The translations under genes and the position numbers were made by a program. A stretch of DNA of 64,000 bases from Synaphobranchus kaupii (lineage: Eukaryota > Chordata > Actinopteri > Anguilliformes > Synaphobranchidae). This document shows positions 24,631 through 36,001 of this stretch, piece after piece. Position 1 is the first letter of the stretch, and each line of letters begins with the position of its first letter. The stretch covers positions 26,824,281-26,888,280 of the forward strand of contig CM056391.1 of NCBI GenBank assembly GCA_029718625.1, read 5' to 3'. The notes under the pieces were generated by a model that ran no database searches, was not told the DNA's origin, and was given only the letters and a program-made list of their open reading frames with translations.

Positions 24631-26562
24631 TATATTTAGGAAATATTCCATTCGTCTGGTGTGGGCAGTGCATTCACAATGCACTGTAAATTCTATGCTT
24701 CTCCCAGCAAAATGAATGCAGATGGAGTGGGATCCAGACAAATCTCCACCCTCTTCCATTACCTTTATTTTTAGATGCTTTTAACCTCTTCTTCCTCATC
24801 CAATAAGACTTAGGGCTGTTCCTCGGTTGAGAACGAAGAAAGTGGAGTACAGTGCATCCTACCTTTGGGGCTCAATTATGAAAAGTAGAAAATAAATGTG
24901 TTTCTTACACAGTTGTGCAAGCAGCAGACGGGCATGTGCACGCTGCCGCTCGACTCACACGGGGGGGATATGCAACCAAGCGGCAGAGAAAACAAATCTT
25001 CAAAACACCCTGGGCTAAAGGCAGAGCTTCCATGGGGAGGAAACTAATTACTGAAATGATGTGTTAGCCTTTGCTTTACAAGCACCTGCTTTGAAAGAGT
25101 ACATAGTCATTTCCATATCAAGCTTTATATTTCTGTTTGGATTTCTTCTCCCATGCTTCTTCCTCCATGGGAAAAGGAGAGGAGGGAAGCTCTCATATCA
25201 GATACTTCCAGAGAGAAGAACTATCATTTAAAATAAACACGCTGTACTTGTAAGTGCTGGATTTTATGACTATGCACATAATCATGGTACACGCACTTTT
25301 AAGCACGGCTTCTGACATTTTCTACACGCCAGATGGGTAAACTATTGCAAATGACCTCATCCATTATTAGCTTACAGCACAGAGTGAGGGCATAAACGCA
25401 TTGCCAAAGTGCTTTCTTGTAATCTTACTCGAAGTCTCAATGACCAATTTTTCCGGTTTCTATACTTCAATACTAAGTTCAATAATAGTTCAGTCGTAGT
25501 TTTTTGTGCGTGTTGTTGTGTGATACATGCATAATTGATCTGGGAAGTCATACAGTATGTCCAAAGTATCCCTTGACAGGAAGACATTGACAAACGTTGT
25601 ATGCCTCCGAGATAAAGCCATTTCTTGATCGTGTAACACTGGGCTAAAAAAATGTATTCCCATAATAGGTGTCATTACTCATTAAGTTATTTACATAATG
25701 AAAATGTTAATTAAGCCAAACATTAAAACAGCAAAAAAAAAAAATGGTTCAACAGAAAAACAGTGATGGACTACAATAATTATGAAGATGAGTAGTTATG
25801 TTATTTTCAGACTACATGGAACTGTGTGACTGCATTTGATCACTGAATATGTAAGGGGTATGGGACTTAACTTTTAAGCTTTTAACACTAGATCACTTGT
25901 TTTTTTAGCTGTAAATGTGTTTTTAAGCCTACTTTATAATGAGATATATTAATCCATTCCATTCTTTCAACAATTCTGAAATAACATCATATATTTGAAG
26001 AAACTGGTAGAAAAGCGTCTTGGTGCTGCCCACTAACGGTTGAAATTTTATCTCTGCTCCCCCAATTGTGATGTCAGAGTATATTTTTGGACGTACCTCT
26101 ACGTCATATGTATAATTGTTCCCGCCCACAACGGAAATAGCCTGCACCTGATTGGTTAGACGCACTATGGTCCTTTAGTTACGGCTCCAGGTTTTTAAAC
26201 TGGAACAATGTGGCGGCCTGTTCATAACCTCTCCTATTCCACCTAAACAGTCCACTAAAATATGCTTCTGAAAATATTTTAGGTGAGAAATAGGCCATGC
26301 AGTTGCTGAATCTGGATTCATATTTGATCGGCAACGTCTAGTTTGACCGGAGTTGTACAAAATAATTTGTACATTGTGCATTCATTTATGCAAATGAAGA
26401 TGGACAACCCCCCCCCACACACCTCTCTCACTCACCCCACAAAGTCTTTATCAAAATTGTGTACTAGGCGGAGACATGCTGAGACAGTGAGAGCACTTAC
26501 TCTTTAAAAAAAAAGCTTACAAATGTATAAAGGAACACAGAAATTCAGAATCAAGCTCAAAA

Positions 26563-26934
26563 GGGAGGTGTAGCGGTAAAAGTGCAGACTCAGTTTGTGC
26601 AGTTGCGCCCCGATGATCAGGGGTTCGATCCCCGGTCCTGCCAGATCCGAGTATGGCCGGTGCCTAGAGGGAGTGACAGTTGGCGACTGCTCCCGGGGTG
26701 GGGGGAGGGACTCGGAGAGAATCGTTGTGCCTAAGACGGCCCTGGGCGAGTTGGAATCACGGTCAGGAGCTTGAGGAGTCGCGCCCTGAAGAGGACGTGG
26801 TGCCCTCTTTACTACTACCGGCTGACGGGTTTGTCGCGGTGAGTCTCTAGCGGTTGCTACACGGGGGGGAATTGAATTACATAGGGTCCAACTGGCTACC
26901 CAATTGGGAGAAGAAGGGAAACATCTGAAAATAA
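26563..26934 (+). mobile_element. tRNA-derived SINE with 16-bp target duplication
   Basis: A 372-bp insertion flanked by the exact 16-mer AGAATCAAGCTCAAAA at 26547-26562 and 26935-26950. The head reads GGGAGGTGTAGCGGTAAAAG (A-box-like) and contains a B box, GGTTCGATCCC, at 26622-26632, so it is a tRNA-derived Pol III promoter. The GC-rich body (26650-26870) matches no family I can name. The perfect duplication suggests a relatively recent insertion. Confidence 0.85.
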
Positions 26935-27344
26935 AGAATCAAGCTCAAAAACAGCAGGGATGATCACACAGAAAAAAGCCTTTCAATATGCATTAATAGA
27001 AATGGCAAATATTATATAACATCTTAAGGAAAGAAACCTGCTCACAATTTACATTGTCTACACTTATGAATATTCCTAAATGCCTTCATGAAGCAGGTAT
27101 AATACTTTAATTTACCATCAATCATTACTATGATTTGCGCAAGACTTCTGGTCATGGCGACATGTTATAATATTTCACATATTACAAAACATATTATGTC
27201 ATCCTTTACAAATCTTTGGATTGTATGGGACAACATACAGAATGAGGAACTGGCTAGGTGTGTTGGCTGTGCAAGACACCTAATGAGAATCCGTTTCAGT
27301 TAAATACCCAGCATTAAAAAATTGATCTAGAATGTGACCTATAT

Positions 27345-27392
27345 AAGTTGCTCTAGATAAGGTTGTCTGCTAAGCAAACAAATGTAGTATTT
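27345..27392 (+). repeat. Degenerate SINE/LINE2-type tail fragment
   Basis: AAGTTGCTCTAGATAAGG and GTCTGCTAAGCAAA resemble the tail of the SINE at 45680 (TTGCTCTGGATAAGAGCGTC). Only the tail is present. Confidence 0.45.
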
Positions 27393-27424
27393 ACTTAAGA
27401 AGGAATGTTAATTAAGGCATTATA

Positions 27425-27945
27425 CACTGCCTGGCCAAAAAAAAAGTCGCACACTCTAATATTTCGTTGGACAGGCGCACATTCGTCGTGGCATTGTTTC
27501 GACAACCTTATGCAACGCCACATTTATTTCCGTCCAGAGTTGCATGCATTTTTGGCCGAGATCTTGTATTGACGACGGGAGAGTCAAACCCCTCCGTAAA
27601 GTCATCTCCATCACATCCCAAAGACTTTCAATGGGATTAAGATCAGGACTCTGGTGGCCAATTCATGTGTGAAAATGATTCCACATGCTCCCTGAACCAC
27701 TCTTTCACAATTTGAGCCCGATGAATCTTGTATTGTCGTCCTGGAATATGCCCATTGATGAAATAACCTGGTCATTCAGTACATTCAGGTACTCAGCTGA
27801 CTTCATTTTATTGCTGCATAACGTTGCTGAGCCTAGACCTGACCAATTGAAGCAACCCCAGATCATAGCACTGCCTCCAGAGGCTTGTACAGTGGGCACT
27901 ATGCATGACGGGTGCAACGCCGACTTCTTTTTTGGCCAGGCAGTG
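27425..27945 (-). mobile_element. Internally deleted Tc1 element
   Basis: A 521-bp element flanked by TA, with ends CACTGCCTGGCCAAAAAAAA and its complement. The minus strand keeps a transposase piece reading ASGGSAMIWGCFNW, then [12 protein letters not shown] and FQDDNT, the GGxxMxWGC and QDDN blocks of Tc1. The N-terminal DNA-binding half is gone. Sequence near the left end encodes the remains of the C-terminal end of the transposase. Confidence 0.8.
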
Positions 27946-28374
27946 TACAAGCCTCATAATGAATTTATGACAATATACTTTGTTAAAAGTATTTTATGTA
28001 GGTCCTTTGTAACTAGACAGAATAGTATCAGTACTGTATGACAAGTTTACGAAATCAATCACTGCACAAAGAACATGTGCTTTAACTGCATGCACCAACT
28101 GTTAGCCCTCAGAAATCATTCATTTATGAAATATGGATTCTTTAAAACTCTCATAGTGTTCTCAAGTGGACACAACTGGACACTTTTGTGTGCTACAGAA
28201 GTACCGCAAGCATATTATGGGCTGAAGAAGCAGTGGTGGGAATAAACTGAAGTTGAGCTTAAGTTTAACTAGTTTCTCACTCTCATCCCAACGACTGTTA
28301 TAGGTGGGCACACGAGTGGACACTTGACAACCTGACATTTCTCCCTGTCGTCTTTAGTTAGGAACCAGCAGGAG

Positions 28375-28504
<130 letters not shown>

Positions 28505-30585
28505 AACACAGAATAACGGCTCTAATTAGATTAGAACTGAGAGATCAGTGTGTGAGGTTAGTGATTATAAGGCATTCTCAGTGGGAAACAAAGCCAGTGC
28601 TGGAAATAGCAATGCCTGCAAGGGACTGAAGCAGGCAGAAAGCGGAAGCTCTTGGGACGATCTCACAGAGCTGTGCTTGTGATACACCTGAGAAACAGGC
28701 CAAATCACTGAAGGAAAGGGACAGGGAGAGGCCAGCAAGGGCAGCCGGATTGGTAATTGCTTGCCTGAAGCCTCATGCGCACAAAATACTGTATATGACA
28801 TTGCTGTCCGATGTCGGAAGCGGCACGGCTTCCTCGCGGCAACAGTCTTGTGCAGCACAAAGCAAACTTTTATTTTGCAGTATTGCAATTCCAAGCTTCT
28901 TTGATGCTTGCCTATTTTTGGCGTTCTTCCCCTAATACACTCCCTATAATCTATGAGTTTGCAACATTCAAAGTTGTCCTAGGTCAGTACATAAAGTTTA
29001 AAAAAAACACAGAAATCCTTTAAGCTTGGCATGGTATCAGAACCTGGAATTGGCATACCAGATACTATTCATTCAATTGGCGAAAGAAAATCGCAAAAGC
29101 ATCATACCAGCTACAGCAATACAGTACCACAATGCATTCTCGGAAGCAATAGGGTACCAATCAGTCTTAATTCAAGAGAATATAAAAAAATAAAAAAACC
29201 TGCAAAAACTTACAACACAACCACTCACTGTTTTATTCAAAAGAGTTTCCATGACAACTAAGCCCTTTCCAGAACATGATGCTAAGTGCTGATAAAACCT
29301 GGTGAGACCCTGCAATGCAGTGCACTTTGAAAGCGGTGATTGATAAAGGTGTTAAAACAACCCAGCAAACATCCCCGGGAAAACATGCCGCTGCCTCCCA
29401 GGATGGCACAGAGGTCAGTTTGAAACAGAGCTCGTGTGAAAGAGTGGCATGGTGTGGAGCCACTGAATTAGGTCAAAGAATAAAATAAAATGAAAGCTGG
29501 GCCATTATAAAGTGATGCGTGGCATATCGGTGAAATAAAGAACACGGACACATCATTTTTGCATGATATCTCCTGTGATTTTTTGTCCTGTGATGCAGAG
29601 CCTTCGCTTGGTCACTTATACTGTGTTTTTAAAAATGGAGTCGGGAAAGCAATGACACATCAGGGTGGGAAAAGAGGGCGAACGGTTTATTTTAGCCTGA
29701 CACGACTGGCTTAAGCAAATCCTGATGGGCTATCAGGTCTCCTTTAGATCACTGATGCAGGGTCCAAAAAGTGATCGCCCTGTTTCTAGAATAAGATCCC
29801 ATTTATTCTCAGGCTGAAGTGGGAAAAAAAAAACCCCACAGAAGCTGAGGAAACAAGCATATCAACACCTCTGTTGCTTCTGGGCCAAGGCAGCAGTGTC
29901 AGGGGTGTTTCGGCAGAACTGCCGATGAGGCACGAACCAAACCTTGGCAGGTCTCCCGTGCGACCTCACAGGCGGGTGTTGAACATCGCGGTTTTGCGAC
30001 TACAGAGTTGATGACTTAAGTCCTGAAACGTTTCATGAAACCATGACGACCGGATGAAGGCGCACAGTCCCTTTCTGACAGGGCTTCTCTGAGCTGCGAG
30101 ATCCAGAACGGGATGGGGATTTGCAGTCATTTAAAAATTATTATTTTTTTTTTAAATAGACGCTTCTGGAAGGAATGAATGTGTCATGCACTTATTAAAG
30201 AGGAAGATAGTGCTAAACGAGCTGCCTCCCGTTATCCCCCAGCTATACTAATCCCTTTCAGCAGCCACCCTGCATGCTGTGAGGGGACATTGACAAGGGA
30301 GCACAATTATGCCACCCTAATGACCTTTTGGCCACCCCATTGCATTAATAAATCAACTTGTTATCAAGAACATCCCACACAAGACAGCCGGGAGGTGTTC
30401 GGCATTGACTGAAGGAGATTAGACCAGAGTAAGAAGGAAGAAGGAATTCTCAAGGTCATCTGACATAGGATTGTGGGATTGTGTATAAATCCTAAAAAAA
30501 ATTTAAAAAAACCTACAGTCTTTCTTAAGTCCTTGTTGAAACTTTTGATTCATGCAGTAAGGTTGCAGGTATTGAGGGGTCTTAC

Positions 30586-30681
30586 CTTTCTCACAGTGGC
30601 GCCCAGTGAAGCCAGAGGGACACAGGCAGGTGTTGGGAGATATACAGGTTCCTCCGTTACGGCAGCCCTCCTCACAGAATG
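30586..30681 (-). CDS. nell1: nell1 exon, EGF-like domain 4
   Basis: This 96-bp exon has phase 1 at both ends, so it is a symmetric module. With the G carried from the upstream exon it opens [13 protein letters not shown] and continues [14 protein letters not shown], a compact non-calcium EGF domain with all six cysteines and no DxDE motif. The acceptor AG lies at plus 30682-30683 and the donor GTAAG at 30581-30585. Domain order and length match the fourth EGF domain of NELL proteins, and EEGCR points to NELL1. A repeat of the fold-back family begins within about 100 bp on its intron side (from 30760). Confidence 0.93.
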
Positions 30682-30759
30682 CTGGAGGTTCAAACAGAGG
30701 ACATGAGTTGATCTACTGGCAGCCAAGACCAAATAAAAGTAAGTAAGTAAGTAGAAATT

Positions 30760-31270
30760 TTTTGTTGTTTTGGCTCTGTACTCCAGCACATTGGATTTGA
30801 AATGGAACGGTGATGATGACGTTAAAGTGCAGACTTTCGGCTTTAATTTGAGGGTTTTTACATCCATATCAGCGGGTAAACCGTGTAGCAATTGTAGCCA
30901 TTTTTACACATAGCCCCCCCCCCCATTTTAGGGCACCAAAAGTAATTGGACAAATTAACATAAACTTAAATAAAGTCATCATATTTACTATTTGGTTGCA
31001 TGTTGTTTGTATGCCATGACTTCCTGATGTCTGTGACCCAACAACATCAAAACATCCCCTATGGGAATCGGGTGGGACTAAGTTGTAAATTACATGGGTA
31101 TAGTATAGAACACATGGTTGGCTAAATGGCTGTAAGTCATCAAAGGTCTGAGGTATCAAATGAGCCTCAAACCATCACTCTGCTGCCAGATATGCAGTAG
31201 ATATGGATGGATCACTTTAAGGGTTGTTTCTCCCAACTTATTTTTCAATAGGAAAATGAGTCAAGAGAAA
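30760..31270. mobile_element. Fold-back/Tc1-type repeat, copy C
   Basis: Sequence from GGCTCTGTACTCCAGCACAT through AAAAGTAATTGGACAAATT to the core (TCTGAGGTATCAAATGAG, ATATGGATGGATCACTTTAA) matches the complement of 57690-58318. The right end is degraded. Confidence 0.65.
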
Positions 31271-32458
31271 CAGATAATTTTGTAATTTCCATAATCCAAA
31301 AAAAAGTGAGAAAATGTTTGTTCAAAATAAATGAGACATGAACAGAAATAAATGAGTGTTTTAAATTCATTCAAAATAATAATTTCAACTCTGTAAGAAG
31401 AAAACATTAATGGTAAATACTTAACCTCTTTGTTCAGGCCCCCTAGTGGCGTAGACCCTGGGGTCTACATCACAAACATCCCACTGTACCACGTCAGAAA
31501 GCGTTGTATCATGGAAAACTGATTATCACCGTCATCGGCGGCTTTTGGGCTATTATCGGGCAAAATATGAAGTTTCTAAGTGCAACCGTTCTTCTGTATT
31601 CCATAAACGCATCTCAACCACTCTACAGTGTGATCTACATGAACACAAATCTGGTTGAAGATACTGGGCACTTAAATATATTTAGAAGTTGGTTACAGTT
31701 ATTTTACCACCAAAAAATCGTATACTATCAACAATAAAAAACACACAACGTCCTGAATATATGCAAATTAAACTGTTATTTTGCCAGCTCACTTATTAAG
31801 AGAGAATTTCCGTCGTCATCACATCATTTCCTTCTGTAATGAAAACCTCTGAAAGTATAGAATAAAGTCATAATCTTACATACATTATTAAAGCCAGACA
31901 TGTCCTTTCTAAGATTCTGTAGTTATTTTTTGCCTATATTTCTGTCTATATGTGGTGTAGGGTGTACGTTTCAACACGGGCAAAAAAAAAATGTCTGCGT
32001 AACATTACCCAATTCAAATTGTAATACCATTAAACTAATTGTAATGGATTGACTTCCTCATTATTCAAAAAGATAACATTCTAAGCTTTCCAAAGAGATA
32101 CAAGATAAATCATTGGACAGTTGTGAGAGATTTTCAGTGCTGTGCGTGTCATGAGCGTATTATCAGAACAGCATTATCAATAAGTGTCTGCGTCTCCGTT
32201 ATTTTGCGCATGAAAGGCATTTTTAGCACTGGAGACTAAACTCCAGTCAAAGACAAAGAAATGGATTATCTAAGGGTCATTCCCCTGATTAATTGCCTCC
32301 TTATACAACGTGATAATGTGCTTCAAACGGACAACTGTGTTCATATTTGGATAGCTTTGCATAGTTTTTCATGGGTTTGGATAGGTTTGGGTAGGTTTTT
32401 GGACACCTATAACCATTCCCCTAATCTTTTGCAAAAGTTGGAAATTATCGAATATATA

Positions 32459-34080
32459 CAGTCAAGCCGGAAAGTCTGCATACTCCTTTCACCTTCTCCA
32501 CGTTTTATTACGTTACAGACTTATACTACAATAGATTGAGTTCATCTTTTGCCTCAAACATCTACACACAATAGCCAATAATGACGAAGTGAAAACAGGT
32601 TTTTAGAAAATATGCAATTTTATTTTACTGACAAAAATAGGTTATTTAGGGGTTACATATCTGTACACACCCTTAGCCTAATACTTGGTTGCTGCACCTT
32701 TGGCAGCGATTACAGCTTCAAGGCATCTTGGGAAAGAAGCTACGAGCTTGGCACACTTGTTTCTGGACATTTTTTCCCATTCCTCATGGCATATCCTTGC
32801 AAGCTCCGTCAGGTTGGATGGGGAGCGTCGGTACACAGCCATTTTCAGCTCTTTCCACAGATGTTCAATTGGATTCAGGTCTGGGCTCTGGCTGGGCCAC
32901 TCAAGGACATGCACAGACTTTCTCCGAAGCCACTCCTTTGTTCTCTTGGCTGTGTGCTTCGGGTCGTTGTCATGTTGGAAGGTAAACCTTCACCCCAGTC
33001 TGAGGTCCAGAGCGCTCTGGAGCAGGTTTTCTCGGTGTACTTAGCTGCATTCATCTTTCCCTCTATCAGGACTAGTCGCCCCGTTCCCGCTGCTGAAAAA
33101 CATCCCCACATCATGATGCTGCCACCGCCATGCTTCACTGTCGGGATGGTATTAGCCAGGTGATGAGTGGTGCCTGGTTTCCTCCAGCTTGGTATTCAGG
33201 CCAAAAAGTTCAATTTTGGTTTCATCAGACCAGAGAATCCTGATTCTCATGGTTTGAGAGTCCTCTAGGTGCCTTTTGGCAAACTCCAAGCGGGCTGTGA
33301 TGTGCCTTTTACTAAGGAGGGGCTTCCGTCTGGCCACTCTACCATAAAGGCCTGATTGGTGGAGTGCTGCCTGGATGGTTGATCTTCTGAAAGGTTCTCC
33401 CATCTCCACAAGGATACGCTGGAGCTCTGTCAGAGTGACCCTCGGGTTCCTGCTCACCTCCCTGGCCAAGGCCCGTCTTCCCCGATTGCTCAGTTTGGCC
33501 GGGCGGCCAGGTCTAGGAAAATTCTTGGTGGTTCCAAACTTCTTCCATTTACGAATGATGGTGGCCACTGTGCTCTTTGGGACCTGTAAAGCTGCAGAGA
33601 TTTTTCCGTACCCTTCTCCAGATCTATGCCTTGACACAATCTTGTTTCTGAGGTCTGCAGATAATTCCTTTGACCCCATGGCTTGGAGTTTGCTCTGACA
33701 TGCACTGTCAATTGTGGGACCTTATATAGGCAGGTGTTGGCAATCCTCAATCATGTCCAATCAATTGAATCTATCACAGGTGGACGCCAATTAAGTTGTA
33801 GAAACATCTCAAACAGTATCAATGGAAACAAAATGCACCTCAGCTCACTTTTGGGTGTCATATCAAAGGGTTTGCACACTTGTGTACATATGATATTTTA
33901 CATTTTGATTTTTAATAAATTAGCACAAATGTCTAAAAACCTGTTTTCACTTTGTCATTATGGGCTATTTTGTGTAGAATTTTGAGACAAAAAATGAACT
34001 CAATCTATTGTAGAATATGTCTGTAACGTAATAAAACGTGGAGAAGGTGAAAGGAGTGTACAAACTTTCCGGCTTGACTG
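32459..34080 (-). mobile_element. Nearly full-length Tc1 transposon
   Basis: A 1,622-bp element flanked by TA (32457-32458 and 34081-34082). The ends are CAGTCAAGCCGGAAAGTCTG and its complement, within inverted repeats of around 200 bp that include ACGTTTTATTACGTTACAGA. The transposase runs on the minus strand. Size and layout are those of a complete Tc1-like element. Confidence 0.92.
32678..33679 (-). pseudogene. Tc1 transposase, broken by frameshifts
   Basis: The first frame (33679-33152) starts MGSKELSADLRNKIVSRHRS and carries the paired-type helix-turn-helix (VPKSTVATIIRKW), an AT-hook-like GRPAK and the first catalytic Asp in LWSDETKIELFG. The second frame (33138 down) has [18 protein letters not shown]. 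The second Asp ([10 protein letters not shown]) is in a third frame, and the last frame (32914-32678) has [15 protein letters not shown] with the catalytic Glu, ending ATKY. All domains are present, but at least two frame changes separate them. Confidence 0.9.
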
Positions 34081-35311
34081 TATATATAATATATAATATA
34101 ATATATATAGATGCAAATATATGTCAAATGAGTCAAAAGAGTTTATCTGTTGAAAAATGTTGAGTATCCCCGGAATTACTGTGATGCACAATTATCCATT
34201 TTGGATAGATTTTTGGACACCAAGGTACACAGTTGCAAAATGCCTCATGGGACTAGAGCAGTAATACATACCCGTTTCATATTTTGAACACATGCAGACA
34301 GGAGGTTTGCAAACCAGAAAATTTAAAGTTTTCCCTTATTCACATGTGACTCTCAGGGGTTCACTGTAAATTAGAGTGGTGGAACTTCGTTTTTCACTGG
34401 TGGTGGTGTATTCACTGCCCATAATTTACATATGAATTATAAAAATAAATAAATTTAAGGCATGATAATAAATGGTGTCTTCTTTCATTTAAGCCATTAA
34501 AGGTGTTTGTGTAACGTCGACATCTGGAGTTATAAAGCTTTAGACAGAACTGTACAAAGCCAACGAAAATGGGTAAAATTAAGCCTCTGTGCGAAGGGGT
34601 TAATATGAAACCCTACTATACTATACCCTAATAATAAAAGCAGAGGTAAGCGTACTTGGTTGAGTTCATGTAAAAATAAATTAATATGTTCAAAACCTGT
34701 CCTGCAGAAATTATTTTATATGTTAAAATACCTTATCTTTGGTGTCTAATGAATTAATTCATTATCCGCGTGCTGATGTTACAATTTATTTTGACAAGCT
34801 GACGTGCTGAGCAAATTAACCTAAATGAAATTTAATTTGCAAAATGTTGCAAAACCATGTTAGCAGATGAAAACTATGATGTTTAATTTTAGGGCACAGT
34901 GATTGTGCAGCTGAGCTCATGGACGAGTGTGAAAGCAAGTGGCGAACATTGGCTGAACATGCTTTGGAGAAAGCGTATGCTAGTCTTAACCCCACAGAAC
35001 TGATGGCTGGTGTTGCAGGAATATAACTGGCTTACAGATTGAATAGGCATTGTCCAAAATTAACAATTCACTACAAAGCATGCTATAACATTTTTTATTA
35101 CTTTTACAATAAAATTGCATGGAAGCTCTAAATTTTATTTTGAGGCTTTTTTTTTTAAGTTTCAAGGATATACCTATATTTCCATGAATTGTTATGGCTT
35201 TTTACCCCATGGCTTTTTACCCCCAGTTGTCCGAAGTATAGTCATGTACCTGTATTTTTAAAAAGGTTCTAACATTCTTTGGAGAAAAAATACTAATACT
35301 ATATTTTAGAG

Positions 35312-36001
35312 CAGTGGTTTTCGTTCCAACCACAATTGCAATACTTGAATTTTAACAAGCTGTTAATTTTTCTTAATTAGGTGTTTTTAATGTTTAGAGG
35401 GATTATTTACATTCTTAAGCCACATTATGTTAGTAATAGCTATGCATGCCATGAAGAATAAAAGTCCAATATTCACATTGTGCTGTATTGTAAACAATTA
35501 AAAGGAGGTAAAAAATGTTTTAACTGATCAAATTAAAGACTGAGGTGAATCAATTGGCTCATAATTGGTGAAATTGTGGACACATGGCCACTAAAACTAA
35601 CCGTTTGGTAAATAATGAAGAATTCAAAGACAAAGCAAATGATAACGAGCCAAACCTGCATTGTGTTAACAAGTTTAAGGAGAAAATTATGAAGGAACTT
35701 AAACTTGTGTTCAATTACCTAATTAGGAGCCTATTCACCTGAGTTCTTACCTCTTCTTTGTAACTGTTTGCAATATAACACAGCATAACGAACATGGGAT
35801 TTTTTTTCTTCAAAGCATGCATAGCTATTGCTAACATAACGTGGCTTAAGAGAGTAAAGAGTTTAAAGTGTTCTCTCTATACAACAAAAACACCTAATTA
35901 AGAAAAAATAACAGCTTGTTAAAATTCTGGTATTGCAATTGTGGTTGGAACGAAAACCAGCATACACAGGGGGTCCCCAGGACCAGGGTTGAGAACCACT
36001 G
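35312..36001. mobile_element. hAT-type fold-back element
   Basis: A 690-bp element with a perfect 8-bp duplication TTTTAGAG (35304-35311 and 36002-36009). Ends are CAGTGGTTTTCGTTCC and GAGAACCACTG. Long inner inverted repeats contain ACCACAATTGCAATAC and TAACAAGCTGTTA. No coding frame. Confidence 0.85.

Noticed and set aside
33375..33698. Plus-strand frames across 32612-33698
   Set aside because: They are antisense shadows of the Tc1 transposase on the minus strand.
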